A stretch of DNA of 64,000 nucleotides from Nakazawaea peltata (GCA_001599355.1 BCGQ01000006.1:248001-312000); one strand, 5' to 3'; numbered from the stretch's first letter, positions 1 to 11,295 are shown. A program made the numbers and translations. The notes: a model not told the origin generated them from the letters alone.

Positions 1-1446
1 CACTATTTCACGACCTAAATTTGAGACACCATTTGGGAATAAGAACCCCTCTGTATCACCATTTTTGAAGAATTGTTCAATTTCAATTTTAATGGTCTCG
101 TCGCTATGTCCAGTATATGGGAGTTTGTTAAAACAGATGAAATATAGGATAAGACCCATTGAATAGACGTCACTCTTTTGATCGAAGTTTTTCAATATAT
201 CATCTTCATACCTGAAAAGAATATCTGGAGGGGTGAATTCGAGTGTTCCTGTATACCCTGACGAAACTCTTTTAGTTCCTTCGAAGGCACTTTCACCAAA
301 ATCACTTACTACGATATCGGGGAATCTCTCTAATTCATGAACTGAACGTAATATAAAATCATTGCCTAGTTTCTGCTTAAGTAAGCAGTTGGAGGGTTTT
401 AAGTCCCGGTGGATTATATGAGAATTGTGGAGTTGATGTACTCCAAAGCAAATATCTTTGAAAATCTTGAAAATCTCAAAATTATTCAAGAATTGAGGAC
501 TCAATTTAGGTTTCAACCCTCTTTTATGCAGTCTGAATCTTTCTTTTAATACCAGAGGATCATCATTATGAACTCTACCTTGAATAAATTTCTCTAAATC
601 ACCCCCATCACAATATTCGAAGAGAATAAAAACACACGGGACTTTAGGTCCAAATGTAGACAGATGATCAACTTCGATCCAAACATGATTATATTTGATG
701 AGATGTCTGGATCCATCCACTGCCATCAATAATTCCCTCGTATATTCATCCTCTATATTCGAATAAGCTGCTGAAGTGTTATCGTAAAGTTCACCATTTG
801 TTAAGTTGTATAATAACTTGACTTCTGAGATTACACGTTCAAGGTTACTCAGATATTCTCCAATCGGTATCTTTTTGAGGGCAAATATTCCTATCGACAC
901 ATCTTTAAGTGAATGCTCCACTTTGTACACTGATCCATTAGAACCGTTCCCAATTTTCTTTAAAGTCTTGAAAAATTTATTGAAATAACCTTGGTTGAAG
1001 AAAGCCTCGCTCAATCTGGCTGCTGATTCGCCAATTCCAGAAGCATTTGCAATATATTTGATATTCGAATGTTCTTGTTCCGATTTCAAATGCAATTGTA
1101 AAAGTTTGAAATAGTCATTATCAATATGATTTGGCAGATCAGTGCTTGCTATTGGGGATTCTGAACGTTGTGGTCTAAAACTTGGACTAAAAGCAAGCCC
1201 ACAATTCGGACACGTAGTAATTCCGGGATCTTCAGGATTCCTTTCCTCGAAATTAGAGGTATTTCCCGGTAATTCACCCCTCTTATTCCCACTTTGTAAG
1301 GGACTCCTTGTGTTCTTCCATCGTACGTTTCCAATCACTTGCAAAGAATTAGTATCTTGGTTGTATAAAACAAGGGAATCTTGTACTGGCAAAGACAGGA
1401 TGATTCTGTTCTCTCCGGTACTTCTTTCATATGGGACAATTGACAT
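1..1446 (-). CDS. IKS1: IKS1-like serine/threonine protein kinase (3' end outside the window)
   Basis: Reads on the minus strand from ATG at 1446 and is still open at base 1, so 482 codons are visible. The N-terminus (MSIVPYE) and a short CPNCG zinc-ribbon-like pair near residue 85 precede the kinase domain. The domain has a glycine loop (KIGNGSNGSVYKV), the ALKKI lysine, the catalytic loop HRDLKPSNCLL and SDFG. The segment between the glycine loop and the catalytic loop is long, as in the fungal IKS1 family. IKS1 is a poorly understood kinase first linked to IRA1 in S. cerevisiae; its substrate is not known. The C-terminal end of the kinase and any tail lie outside the window. The kinase assignment is certain; the IKS1 name rests on the N-terminus and the FFNQGYFNKFFKTLKKIG block. 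Confidence 0.8.
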   Translation of the reverse strand, partial: MSIVPYERSTGENRIILSLPVQDSLVLYNQDTNSLQVIGNVRWKNTRSPLQSGNKRGELPGNTSNFEERNPEDPGITTCPNCGLAFSPSFRPQRSESPIASTDLPNHIDNDYFKLLQLHLKSEQEHSNIKYIANASGIGESAARLSEAFFNQGYFNKFFKTLKKIGNGSNGSVYKVEHSLKDVSIGIFALKKIPIGEYLSNLERVISEVKLLYNLTNGELYDNTSAAYSNIEDEYTRELLMAVDGSRHLIKYNHVWIEVDHLSTFGPKVPCVFILFEYCDGGDLEKFIQGRVHNDDPLVLKERFRLHKRGLKPKLSPQFLNNFEIFKIFKDICFGVHQLHNSHIIHRDLKPSNCLLKQKLGNDFILRSVHELERFPDIVVSDFGESAFEGTKRVSSGYTGTLEFTPPDILFRYEDDILKNFDQKSDVYSMGLILYFICFNKLPYTGHSDETIKIEIEQFFKNGDTEGFLFPNGVSNLGREIV

Positions 1447-1928
1447 TTTGGAGGTGAAATCATCTACTGGTCATCGACTAGTCATCAACTAAACCCCGTG
1501 TTTAAGTCGAATTTGCTAGATCATCTTGCATTGATTGCCTGATTTGGAAATGCCGGAAAGGGAAGGAAGGTAATCGAGAAAAAGTACCCAAAAGTTCAAT
1601 TAGCTCTGAGAAAAAGGGGGCAATTCGGGAAATAGAAGGAGGTAACGGGGGGGGGGAGGACGACGGGTAGGTAGAGGGCCACTACAATTAATCAAAATTA
1701 ATCAAGAAATACTATATCTGATGACATCATTTATGTAGATGCATAAAACCCAAACATGGGTAATTATGCCTGGCGAATTAGAATAATTAAATAGTAGGAA
1801 AATATAGCAGTATCGACAAACAAGCAAATGGACAAACTGTGTAAGTTCATCATCTATATCCACCTTGTAGAACGATCATCTTGTTTATGAATCTTTTAAT
1901 TTTAATGACAATCTTTTTTTTTTTGCGT
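1447..1928. other. Intergenic: IKS1 promoter side and SSH1 3' side
   Basis: No gene seen. A run of ten G lies at 1647-1656 within a purine-rich stretch (about 1550-1680). The part nearest 1446 should be the IKS1 promoter, and the part nearest 1929 the SSH1 3' untranslated region and terminator. Confidence 0.6.
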
Positions 1929-3472
1929 TTATTGGTTTGGGTTGAAAACTTGAGCGAAACTCGAGTTCTTGTTGCCCGATTGTTGGAATTCGGAGACAAC
2001 AGTTTCCAAAAGGGTCAAACCACAGAGAACACTGACGGTAGAGGCGACGGCGGCACCATTTCCACCGAGGATCTCACTGGCAGCAATGATCGACGACAAT
2101 ACAGCGGCACCGGTGCCGGCAGCAACAGGGATGACCTTGTTTAATTCTCTAACGACGGCAACATCTCTGTGACCCAACAAAGCAATGTCTTGGTCTTTGA
2201 AAGTCTTAGCGACATCCTTGGCGGAAGAACCAGAGATCTCGGTCCATAATCTAGCGAAGATAACAGAGGTGACGACAATGTAGGCAGCGTAAGTGAATGG
2301 TCTGATCAACTTGAATAAGATTGGAGCAGTAGAGTTAGAGGATGGGGAGACAAAGTATAACAAACCACCCGTCAAAGAATACAAGACAGATTTAGAGTCG
2401 AGATCAACTTCGTAGTTGGCAACTAACTTCAAGATATCATAGGATGGGAGAGCCTTAGTTAAGGCAAAGGCAAAGATGTTCAGGTTGTACAAGACAGCGA
2501 AAGTGAACAAGATTGGCATGGCACCACAGTAGAACAACTTGATTGGGTAAACAGTGGACATGGCTCTAATCTTGGTGTTCTTGATAGACAATTCAACTCT
2601 GAAGTTGGAAAAGTACAATACGGCTAAGACAGCCAAGACAGAGACGTACAACTGAGTCAAGTTACCCAGGTTAGTTCTGGTGAACGAAGAGATGATGGCT
2701 TGACTGAAAGACTTGGTGTTGAAAGAACGGACCAAGTTGATGACAGCACCAACAGTCTCGGTACCTCTAGAAGTAACAAAACCTTGGATACCAATAGTGT
2801 TGTAGGCAAAGTTGATGGCACCGGAAACAGCAACTACGGTCAGTACACCGGAACCAAAACCGTAACCTTTGTCCAACATCTCGACAATCAAGGTGACGAT
2901 CAAGTTGGCAGCGACGATTTGGAAAAGAATAGTGACTTGAGCAGCGATACTCAATTCCTCACCAACATGTTGTTGGAAGTAACCGGAGAATAACAACAGA
3001 ATAGCGTAAATAGCACCTAAAATAACACTGGTAACTTTTTGGAGGGTTTGGAACAGTTGTCTGTCGGCCTTCAAGTTGAAGTTGACAGAAATGAACTTCA
3101 AACCAGAAATAATTTGCCAAAGGAAACCAGAGGTCAAGACCGGCAAGACACCAAACTCCAACAAAGTACCCTTCTCACTTCCAAAGATTGGTCTCAACCA
3201 GTAGAATGGATCTTGGATGCTTAATTGTTCAGATGCCTTCAATCCACAGATAGGGAACTGCATTAAGACGTACAAAGCAGCACTGATGAAAGTGAAGATG
3301 ACCTTCTCATCAAAGTCCAAGGTGTATGGTAACTCGATTTCTGGAATAATCGAGCCAAAAGGCTTGACTAAGTCGACAAGACGGACTATAAAAAATGGAC
3401 TAGTTAGTAAATTCCTGGCGAACGTCACAGGGCCCCAAGGGAACTCGAAAAATAAAGACACATACAACTCAT
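1929..3472 (-). CDS. SSH1: SSH1, Sec61-like translocon channel; two exons, the first only 7 nt
   Basis: Multispanning ER membrane protein of the Sec61/SecY family, the channel of the second (Ssh1) translocon used for cotranslational import. Exon 2 is 3385..1929; exon 1 is 3472..3466 (ATGAGTT). The intron is 3465..3386 (80 nt): donor GTATGT, branch TTTACTAAC, acceptor TATAG. Splicing gives MSFRLVDLVKPF, matching S. cerevisiae Ssh1 (MSGFRLIDIVKP), and a 487-residue protein (about 490 in S. cerevisiae). It is Ssh1 rather than Sec61 because of blocks such as PYTLDF, SGSSAKDVAKTFKDQ, RELNKVIPVAAGTGA and EFQQSGN. Without splicing the frame would start with an unrelated leader (EFPWGPVTFARN). It is divergent from TAE1. 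Confidence 0.93.
3386..3465 (-). other. SSH1: Intron of SSH1
   Basis: Spliceosomal intron of 80 nt. Donor GTATGT at 3465-3460, branch site TTTACTAACT near 3414, acceptor TATAG ending at 3386. It restores the conserved N-terminus when removed. Confidence 0.9.
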
Positions 3473-3710
3473 TATTACTAATTCAAAGCGATAATCTCAG
3501 CAAATATATAGGCAAGAATAATCGGTTTTCTACCTGCTTTTATCAGCTTGATTTGATCAACGACTTTTCTTCGATATCGATTTTTTTCACCCAATCTTTT
3601 TCCTCTCCAGTTTATCAGTACGAGCTACAGCAAAGTGGCTAGCGTCAAGATCGAGAAAGGCAAATTTTTCAACGAAAAATGGTAAATTGCTCGATACGGC
3701 ACTGGGGAAC

Positions 3711-3727
3711 TGTGCACGACCTCATTT
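3711..3727 (+). promoter_or_regulatory. CACGACC-type element upstream of TAE1
   Basis: TGTGCACGACCTCATTT, 69-85 bases upstream of the TAE1 start, in the same orientation as similar words upstream of RPS7, SSB, TMA46 and ERP3. The shared role is inferred. The site lies in the divergent SSH1-TAE1 promoter. Confidence 0.45.
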
Positions 3728-3795
3728 TATAAACGAGCTGGATATATAGAGGGATCAAGAAAGAGTAGAAGGAGGTTCAGTTGATATATGGAAAG

Positions 3796-4515
3796 ATGCC
3801 TGTTAAAAGTGCTGTTAATTCTTCCAGTTTGGCTCCGGAGGTCGACGAAAAGATCAACTATAATGATGCTGTTCTGTATTGGGACTCTATTCCTGCTACT
3901 GTGGACGGTGTCTTAGGAGGATTTGGAGAAGGTACCTCAGTACCTAAAGCTGATATAGTTGGATCAACTACATTTTTGAGGAAATTAAAGAGCAGGATGA
4001 GTGTAGATGAAGGACAGATCAAATATGGTATGGATTTCGGTTCAGGAATTGGCCGTGTCACCAAAGATTTCTTATCTAAGCAGTGTGATAAAGTGGATAT
4101 ACTAGAGCCAGCGCTGAGTTTGATTGAGCAACTGAAGGTCAATTTACTGTCGGTTTCCAATAAAGTAGGAGAATATTATCATATTGGTATGCAAGACTGG
4201 GAGCCTGAACCTAAGAAATATTACCTTCTTTGGTGTCAATGGTGTTGTGGTCAGATCGGTGATGAGCTGTTCCTCCAATGGTTGGATAAATGTAAGATTC
4301 TGATCCAAGATGGAGGTTTGTTAGTCGTCAAAGAAAATAACAGTACTACTGGAGATGATTTATTCGATGAAACTGATAGCTCAAAGACAAGAACAGATGA
4401 GAATTTCCGTAACTTATTCAAGAAAGCCGGATGGAAATTGATCTCCACCGATTTACAAAAAGGATTACCAAGGGAATTATTCCCAGTTAGAATGTATGCC
4501 TTAAAACCTGAATGA
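3796..4515 (+). CDS. TAE1: TAE1/NTM1 alpha-N-methyltransferase of ribosomal proteins
   Basis: SAM-dependent methyltransferase of 239 residues (S. cerevisiae Tae1 is 232) that methylates the N-terminal amine of X-Pro-Lys proteins such as Rpl12 and Rps25. Seen: the NTM1 substrate-binding block (NYNDAVLYWDSIPATVDGVLGGFG), SAM motif I (GMDFGSGIGRVTKDFL), acidic motif VDILEPA, the catalytic-region block LLWCQWCCGQIGD and the C-terminal FPVRMYALKPE. The start is the first in-frame ATG, giving MPVKSAV. An earlier out-of-frame ATG at 3788 overlaps it in a poor context. Bidirectional promoter with SSH1. Confidence 0.92.
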   Translation: MPVKSAVNSSSLAPEVDEKINYNDAVLYWDSIPATVDGVLGGFGEGTSVPKADIVGSTTFLRKLKSRMSVDEGQIKYGMDFGSGIGRVTKDFLSKQCDKVDILEPALSLIEQLKVNLLSVSNKVGEYYHIGMQDWEPEPKKYYLLWCQWCCGQIGDELFLQWLDKCKILIQDGGLLVVKENNSTTGDDLFDETDSSKTRTDENFRNLFKKAGWKLISTDLQKGLPRELFPVRMYALKPE

Positions 4516-5355
4516 ATGCATTAACTTATATATAAACCAGTCAAATCAATTAATACAATGATAAAAAAACTTCTGTTAACTTGTTAGTTTCAAATTTGTC
4601 CTAAAATTAAATATTCATCACTTCTTCTTAAGGATCAGATAGGGGTGAAAGACTAATTTCGATGGTTGTTTTTATCTTCATATATAGTCAGTTGAACTAT
4701 GCATAAACTTTTCATCATCATATCATTAGGAATCGGGATGAGTTGGTGTTTGTACTTACTTTTGTCGTTGTGTTAACTCAAATACTGGTTTACCATTTGA
4801 GGATCCACTTAAAGATCCATCTGAGGATCATTGAAGACCTGTTAAAAATAAATAAATGAAAGAAAAAGATTTTGGCAAATTTTTATAGAGAAAATTTTTA
4901 CATAGTTAAGGAGGAGAGAAAAAGGGGAAATTCTGAGCTTGTGAGCTTCTGAGCCTAAACTTTTGAGCTTTCTCAGTTTAAGCGAGAGTGAAGAAGTAAG
5001 CAAATAAATCTCAGTATGAAAATAGTAGAGACGAAGAAAAGGTGTATGGATATTCTTGGAGATTTTTGGTGAAATTTGGAAATTCAAGTTCCGCACGAAT
5101 ACTCACCCCGAATTGACTCTATTTATCCCATTTTGAAGTCAAATAACCTTAAACCCATCAACATATCTATCCCCCCTCTTGACCCCCCTCTTCACCCTGT
5201 CCACAGCCTTTCCATCACTACCTCTCCTTCTTAACTTCCTATTTAAGTACCTTCCCCTTTCAGGCTCATCACAAATTTTCACTTGCAAAATTTTTTACAT
5301 TTCTTTAAGCTTTACAAAGTGTAGTAGAATCACCTAGTATACCTTACGTAGGATT
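4516..5355. other. Intergenic between TAE1 and MTR4
   Basis: 840 bases with no gene seen; a minus-strand frame at 4842-5096 has no recognisable content. Short GGATC-rich repeats lie near 4798-4830. A C-rich pyrimidine tract (5165-5260) and AAAATTTT words (5272-5300) lie just upstream of MTR4 and look like its core promoter. Confidence 0.5.
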
Positions 5356-8300
5356 ATGGACGGAGACGACCTTTTCGACGTTTTTGACGAAGCTCCTGTT
5401 GATGTGCCATTGGAGATTTCTCCAGTGGTAGAACCAGAAACAGGATCGGCCAACTCCAAAAAGCGCCCTGCATCTCCTGAGCCTTCTGATGACAACAGAA
5501 GAAAGGATAAGAAGAAGGAGAATAATGTGATTAAGAAGGAAAATGACAAAGAGAAAGAGAAGGTCAACCCAGTTGTTGCAGATTCTTTGGAAATTGAAGC
5601 TTCTAGAGAAGTAGCCGAGTCCAGTGGGTTAATGAACAAGCCAGCTGCTAATGGCTCTATCGCTCCAGCTCAAGTCAAGTTAACTCACCAAGTTAGACAT
5701 CAAGTTGCCGTTCCACCTGATTACCCATATGTTCCAATTGGACAACATAAGAGACAGAATGAGGCCAGAACTTATCCATTCACCTTGGATCCTTTCCAAG
5801 ACACCGCCATCTCTTGTATCGATCGTGGTGAATCTGTTTTAGTTTCTGCCCATACTTCTGCTGGTAAGACCGTAGTTGCTGAATACGCCATTGCTCAGTC
5901 TTTAAGGGAGAAACAAAGAGTTATCTATACCTCCCCTATCAAAGCTTTGAGTAACCAAAAATATAGAGAATTATTAGCCGAGTTTGGAGACGTTGGTTTA
6001 ATGACTGGTGATGTTACCATCAATCCTGATGCCGGTTGTTTGGTCATGACTACCGAAATTTTGAGAAGTATGTTATACAGAGGTTCCGAAATCATGAGAG
6101 AAGTCGCTTGGGTCATCTTCGATGAAGTTCATTACATGAGAGATAAAGATCGTGGAGTCGTGTGGGAAGAGACAATTATTTTGTTGCCTGATAAGGTCCA
6201 TTATGTATTCCTTTCTGCCACTATCCCAAATGCTCAAGAATTTGCCGAGTGGGTTTGTAAAATTCACTCTCAACCATGTCACGTTGTATACACCGACTTC
6301 AGACCAACCCCATTGCAACATTATTTATTCCCTGCTAATGGTGAAGGTATTCATTTAGTCGTGGATGAAAAGGGAACTTTCAGAGAAGAAAATTTCCAAA
6401 AAGCCATGGCTTCGATCAGTGATAAATTGGGTGACGATCCAAATTCTCTGGATAAAGGAAGAGGTAAGAAAGGACAAACCTTCAAAGGTGGTAACAAGGA
6501 TGGTAAATCTGATATCTATAAAATCGTAAAAATGATCTGGATGAAGAAATATAATCCAGTCATTGTATTTTCTTTCAGTAAACGTGATTGTGAGTCATTG
6601 GCCTTGAAAATGTCCAAGCTTGATTTTAACACTGACGAAGAAAGAGATCTGTTAACCAAGATTTTCAATAATGCCATTGCTGTGCTACCTGACACCGATA
6701 GAGAATTACCTCAAATCAAACATATTTTACCATTGTTACGTCGTGGTATTGGTATCCATCATTCTGGTTTGTTGCCTATTTTGAAAGAAATTATCGAGAT
6801 TTTATTCCAAGAAGGTTTCTTGAAAGTGTTATTTGCTACCGAAACTTTCTCTATCGGGCTTAATATGCCTGCTAAAACTGTAGTCTTCACTTCTGTAAGA
6901 AAATGGGATGGTAACGGATTCAGATGGGTTTCTGGTGGTGAGTATATCCAAATGTCTGGTAGAGCTGGTCGTAGAGGTTTAGATGACCGTGGTATTGTCA
7001 TTATGATGATCGACGAGAAAATGGAACCTCAAGTAGCAAAGGGAATGGTTAAAGGTCAAGCTGACAGATTGGATTCCGCTTTCCATTTGGGTTATAATAT
7101 GCTTTTAAATTTAATGAGAGTAGAAGGTATTTCTCCAGAATATATGTTGGAAAATTCTTTCTATCAATTCCAAAATGCTGCTAGTGTCCCAGTTATGGAG
7201 AAAAAGATCCAGCTGTTGGAAACTGAGTATAAGAGTATCGAGCTTGAAGATGAAATGGAAATCAAGGACTATCATGATTTGAAGAAGAGCTTGGATTCTT
7301 ATAATGAGGATGTTCGTCACATTGTAACTCATCCAAGTAATGTTCTTTCTTTCTTACAAGGTGGTAGAGTCATTAAAATTAAGGATTATGGATGGGGAGT
7401 AGTTATCAATTATTCCAAGAGAGCTAATAAAAGAAACCCATCTCTGACTTATACTGATCATCAATCTTATATTGTTGAGGTATTTGTCACTTCTATGTTT
7501 ATCGACTCTCCAGTTAATTTGATTAAATTGTTTAATCCAGATTTACTGGAAGGTATTAGACCAGCTAAAGAAGGTGAGAAGACCAGATCTGAGATCATTC
7601 CAGTAACTTTAGATTCTATTCTCCTGTTAAGTAATATCAGATTGTATTTACCAAAGGATCTGAAGAGTGGTGCTCAACGTAAAACTTTGTCTAAAACTAT
7701 TTTGGAAGTTCAAAAACGTCATCCTGATGGTCTTCCTCTTTTGGATCCGGTTGTCAATATGAAAATCGATGATCCAGACTTCAAAGTTTTATTGAGAAAA
7801 ATTGAAGTATTAGAATCTAAATTATACTCGAATTCTTTAATTAACTCCACTAGATTAGAGCCATTATATGAACAATATAAGCTGAAATTAGCTATTGAGG
7901 AAGAAATCAAGGATCTCAGATCTAAGGTTTTGGAGGCTCAACTGGTTATCCAGTTAGATAGTTTAAGACAACGTAAGAGAGTTTTAAGAAGATTAGGTTT
8001 CACCACACAATCCGATATCATCGAATTGAAGGGTAGAGTTGCTTGTGAAATTAGTACAGGTGACGAGTTACTTTTAACGGAACTTATTTTCAATGGTAAT
8101 TTCAACGATTTGACTGCCGAGCAATCTGCTGCTTTATTGTCTTGTTTCGTTTTCCAAGAACGTTCCAAAGAAACTCCTAGGTTGAAACCAGAATTAGCCG
8201 AACCATTGAAACTCATGCAAGAAATGGCCTCGAGAATCGCCAAAGTCTCAAAAGAGTCCAAGGTTGAAATCGTAGAAAAGGAATATATCGAGAAATTCAG

Positions 8301-8541
8301 ACCAGAATTGATGGAAGTTGTTTACGCCTGGTGTAAAGGTGCTTCTTTTACCCAAATTTGTAAGATGACCGATGTCTACGAAGGTTCTTTGATCAGAATG
8401 TTCAAAAGATTAGAAGAAATGTTAAGACAAATGGTGGTTGCCGCAAAGACCATTGGAAATACTTCTCTCGAAGAAAAAATGGAAAAAGCAATGACTTTAG
8501 TTCACAGAGACATCGTCTCCGCAGGTTCCTTATACCTTTAG
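5356..8541 (+). CDS. MTR4: MTR4, TRAMP/nuclear exosome DExH RNA helicase
   Basis: 1061 residues, close to S. cerevisiae Mtr4 (1073). Mtr4 unwinds RNA 3'-5' in the nucleus and feeds it to the exosome, alone or in the TRAMP complex. Seen: acidic/lysine-rich N-terminus (about 1-110), Walker A in AHTSAGKT (about 165-172), DEVH box (256-259), SATIPNA (about 286), [12 protein letters not shown] motif VI (about 530-541), an arch/KOW insertion (about 620-830) and a C-terminal DSHCT domain ending ...[12 protein letters not shown] at 6649-6651 lies in [13 protein letters not shown], where S. cerevisiae has [10 protein letters not shown], supporting CUG as alanine. Pyrimidine-rich promoter directly upstream. 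Confidence 0.97.
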   Translation: MDGDDLFDVFDEAPVDVPLEISPVVEPETGSANSKKRPASPEPSDDNRRKDKKKENNVIKKENDKEKEKVNPVVADSLEIEASREVAESSGLMNKPAANGSIAPAQVKLTHQVRHQVAVPPDYPYVPIGQHKRQNEARTYPFTLDPFQDTAISCIDRGESVLVSAHTSAGKTVVAEYAIAQSLREKQRVIYTSPIKALSNQKYRELLAEFGDVGLMTGDVTINPDAGCLVMTTEILRSMLYRGSEIMREVAWVIFDEVHYMRDKDRGVVWEETIILLPDKVHYVFLSATIPNAQEFAEWVCKIHSQPCHVVYTDFRPTPLQHYLFPANGEGIHLVVDEKGTFREENFQKAMASISDKLGDDPNSLDKGRGKKGQTFKGGNKDGKSDIYKIVKMIWMKKYNPVIVFSFSKRDCESLALKMSKLDFNTDEERDLLTKIFNNAIAVLPDTDRELPQIKHILPLLRRGIGIHHSGLLPILKEIIEILFQEGFLKVLFATETFSIGLNMPAKTVVFTSVRKWDGNGFRWVSGGEYIQMSGRAGRRGLDDRGIVIMMIDEKMEPQVAKGMVKGQADRLDSAFHLGYNMLLNLMRVEGISPEYMLENSFYQFQNAASVPVMEKKIQLLETEYKSIELEDEMEIKDYHDLKKSLDSYNEDVRHIVTHPSNVLSFLQGGRVIKIKDYGWGVVINYSKRANKRNPSLTYTDHQSYIVEVFVTSMFIDSPVNLIKLFNPDLLEGIRPAKEGEKTRSEIIPVTLDSILLLSNIRLYLPKDLKSGAQRKTLSKTILEVQKRHPDGLPLLDPVVNMKIDDPDFKVLLRKIEVLESKLYSNSLINSTRLEPLYEQYKLKLAIEEEIKDLRSKVLEAQLVIQLDSLRQRKRVLRRLGFTTQSDIIELKGRVACEISTGDELLLTELIFNGNFNDLTAEQSAALLSCFVFQERSKETPRLKPELAEPLKLMQEMASRIAKVSKESKVEIVEKEYIEKFRPELMEVVYAWCKGASFTQICKMTDVYEGSLIRMFKRLEEMLRQMVVAAKTIGNTSLEEKMEKAMTLVHRDIVSAGSLYL

Positions 8542-9126
8542 TTGCATTTACCCAATACAAACTGTTAACATCTATTTCTCCCACTGTAAATCTCGCTTAT
8601 TAGCTGTATCCCTTTTTTGAGGGGGCATGCGCACACTTATATTTCCTAAAACGGAAATATGTAAACAAGTAAAGTCAAGCCCACTCGATTTTTATCACAG
8701 GTTTGATGTAATCCTCGGATCAGGTAGTTGAAGAGGCTTATCACTTGAAAGGGAAGGAATCAGTGAGTTGAATGGGATGGATCAACTACCCCTGCTTTTT
8801 GAGAGATGGATCCTCGGGGTTGTAGAAGAGTATGGATTTAGGAATATGTTAATGGGGGTGAAGTGAGGTATATGAGGCGAGATATTGAGATAATTTAACC
8901 GCTTGTGAATATAACAATGGTAATTAGAGGTTTTAATTTGCAACCATAAAGGATGACCACATCTAATCTTGAAATTGTGCTGGTATTAGAGGATCCGAGA
9001 AAAATACTTTTTATAAATTATAATTTTAATAAATGGGAAAGAAAATTCTGCAGGAATTTGATTGTAAATTTATTTTTAGATATTCAATTTATTGAAAGAG
9101 ATAGTGACTATTGGTAGAAGGTAAGG
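8542..9126. other. Intergenic between MTR4 and the 9.1-kb membrane-protein gene
   Basis: 585 bases without a gene. Three GGATC-centred words recur (around 8715, 8808 and 8990: CTCGGATC, GGATCCTCGG, GAGGATCCGAG), a possible binding site for an unknown factor. Confidence 0.4.
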
Positions 9127-10302
9127 ATGTCTTCACCAAAGCAAAAGGCTATCAACCTTTTCAACAAGTTTGACACACCCCCAAGTAGTGGGATATTCAA
9201 GAGAAGATCATCCACCCCATCTGTGGCATCTTCAGTGGACGACACATTCAGTCAGGGATCATATGCTACTGCTTCTGAAGATGAGGAGAGTTATTTAAGT
9301 CATGATGAGTTAGCAAAGAATATCAGTGCCACGGTAAGATTACGACTGCTGAGATCCAATAGTAAAACGAGTTACAGATCAGGATCAGATCAAGATGCAT
9401 TTAGAGCTAGACCAGATTTGTCTATGTATCCACAATTGACAAGGACGGTATCCCCACTTTCCAAAGCATATACGGCAAGAGAGGATTTCTCCGAAGATAT
9501 AAGTGAAGCCGAGGACGAAGATAGTGAAGATGATCTTGACAGAAATACCAACAGAGGCAATAACACATTGGATCATTACAGTTTCTTAAAGTCATTATCG
9601 AATTTAGACTTTCTGATGCTTACAATTGCTACATTTATGATCATGAAGAATACCAGCATCAAAACCATTGATTACATCAAGTCATCCCGTTATGTTTCTT
9701 CTGAACAAACAGGTAAAATTCATTTCCAAAGCTTCTCATATGGTTTCATTGCTGGTATTTCCATGCTTGTCTTTAAACCACTGTTGGTGAATGGTTTGAG
9801 CTACATTGCCAGCATGGCAGTACATATCACTTTGATTCTTGGTTTAGTTGGAATTCTTGTGTTCTCATTCACCAAACGTGGATCAAGTCTACAAGATTCG
9901 AGATCTACATCGACTACAAAATCTCAGCATAAACCGTTTGATCTGAGGCTGGTATACGGACCAAAAAGACAGCCATTGGACCCTATCAGATCCTCCCAAA
10001 TCCCATTGGTCAACCCAATCCATTCTAAAAGATCAACTGAAGCATATCCTCTGAGACCTTCACTCTACAAGAGTGGAAACTACAGTGAGGCCTTCGCAAC
10101 CCAGCAGCTCAGATCTCGTAAGGACTCTCGGTCCACCAAAGATGACTATGACAATGATAATGACGACGATGATGACATCGTAGACGATGTACGCAGTTTA
10201 TACAGTGTTCTGACCGTGGCTGCCAACCATGGAGGAATCAACAGTAAACAAAACTACAAAAGCTTCATCGACCAAGCAAGAAGACTGCATTCTCCTAACT
10301 AG
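9127..10302 (+). CDS. Unrecognised membrane protein with acidic disordered ends
   Basis: 391 residues; I do not recognise the family. The first 150 residues are Ser-rich and acidic with many possible phosphorylation sites. Hydrophobic stretches follow at about 157-176 (FLMLTIATFMIM) and 200-247 (GFIAGISMLVFKPLLV, IASMAVHITLILGLVGILVFSF), probably two to three membrane spans. A basic segment comes after them, then an Asp-rich run at about 340-352 (DNDNDDDDDIVDD) and a polar tail. No signal peptide. It lies between MTR4 and RPS7 with its own promoter. Codon pattern and length support a real gene; the function is open. Confidence 0.75.
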   Translation: MSSPKQKAINLFNKFDTPPSSGIFKRRSSTPSVASSVDDTFSQGSYATASEDEESYLSHDELAKNISATVRLRLLRSNSKTSYRSGSDQDAFRARPDLSMYPQLTRTVSPLSKAYTAREDFSEDISEAEDEDSEDDLDRNTNRGNNTLDHYSFLKSLSNLDFLMLTIATFMIMKNTSIKTIDYIKSSRYVSSEQTGKIHFQSFSYGFIAGISMLVFKPLLVNGLSYIASMAVHITLILGLVGILVFSFTKRGSSLQDSRSTSTTKSQHKPFDLRLVYGPKRQPLDPIRSSQIPLVNPIHSKRSTEAYPLRPSLYKSGNYSEAFATQQLRSRKDSRSTKDDYDNDNDDDDDIVDDVRSLYSVLTVAANHGGINSKQNYKSFIDQARRLHSPN

Positions 10303-10542
10303 GAGAAAAAAAGTTCCTAATCGAGCCCAGAAATTACATAGTGAAAAGGATACGAATAAATAGGAGTAAACGACTAGAAAGAAAACGTAGTCTAATTGAA
10401 CTTGATCTCTACAAAGAAACATCTTAAATAAGTTTCATATTTTTTTGTTTATTATGAAAACAACCCGTATATTAAAAAATTTTTTTGTTTGTTTTGTTAT
10501 GGAGGAAGGCAACTAAAATGACTAAGTAGATACATACAACAT

Positions 10543-11112
10543 TTAGTGGGTCTCAGTTGGGATCTCGAAAACAACTTGCTTACCGGTCAACTTAGAGTAA
10601 ACGGCTTGCAAAGAGTCCAACTTGTGGTCAATGTTAGAAGAGTCCTTAGAGTCCAATAAAACCTTGGCGATCTTGTTACCACCGACCAAGTATCTGACTC
10701 TCTTACCGACAATCTCGGTTGGGAAGACCAAGTCCTCCAAGATCTTGTCGTGAACAGCGGTCAAAGTTCTGGATCTTGGTCTCTTTTGTTGTTGTCTGGA
10801 GACTCTACCTGGCTTTGGCAAGATTCTTCTCTCGGCCAAGAAGACAACGTGCTTGTCTGGGAACTTCTTCTCTAATTCTCTGGTCAATCTGATTTGAGCC
10901 TTGTGGAAAGAAGATAATAATGGGACTGGGACGAAGATAGCAATAGCCTTCTTACCACCAGCAACATCGATCTCTCTGATGGACTTGAATTGCAATGGTC
11001 TCAAGTCGGCCTTCAAGTCTGGCAAGTTAGCTTCCAAGTCAACAAAGGCTTGGGCGACTTGCAATTCCAATTCAGATGGCTCTGAGGACAAAATCTTAGC
11101 AGCAGCAGACAT
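10543..11112 (-). CDS. RPS7: RPS7, 40S ribosomal protein eS7
   Basis: 189 residues against 190 in S. cerevisiae, no intron in the coding region (the S. cerevisiae copies have one). Seen: [16 protein letters not shown], the core block [19 protein letters not shown], the basic segment [28 protein letters not shown] and C-terminal [12 protein letters not shown]. Highly biased codon use fits strong expression. Its neighbours RKI1 and ARF3 keep the S. cerevisiae order and orientation (YOR096W-YOR095C-YOR094W). The upstream region holds a CACGACC element, GAAAAATTTT words and a TTAGGGT site. Confidence 0.98.
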   Translation of the reverse strand: MSAAAKILSSEPSELELQVAQAFVDLEANLPDLKADLRPLQFKSIREIDVAGGKKAIAIFVPVPLLSSFHKAQIRLTRELEKKFPDKHVVFLAERRILPKPGRVSRQQQKRPRSRTLTAVHDKILEDLVFPTEIVGKRVRYLVGGNKIAKVLLDSKDSSNIDHKLDSLQAVYSKLTGKQVVFEIPTETH

Positions 11113-11222
11113 TATTTCTTTCTATACTGATCTATATTAATGTTGATGATACAATATATGAACTATTAACAAATACCTTTTAGAAAAAATATTCCATCAA
11201 GAGAAAATTTGTGAAAAAAAAA

Positions 11223-11249
11223 AGAAAAATTTTGGAAGAGAAAAATTTT
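11223..11249 (-). promoter_or_regulatory. RPS7: RRPE-like A/T elements upstream of RPS7
   Basis: Two GAAAAATTTT words match the ribosomal RNA processing element known from ribosome-biogenesis promoters (TGAAAAATTTT). They lie between the CACGACC element and the RPS7 start. Function inferred from the motif. Confidence 0.45.
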
Positions 11250-11295
11250 TGTGTGTAGAGGGGGGAAAACGAAAAAAGCAGACAAAATAGGTGGT

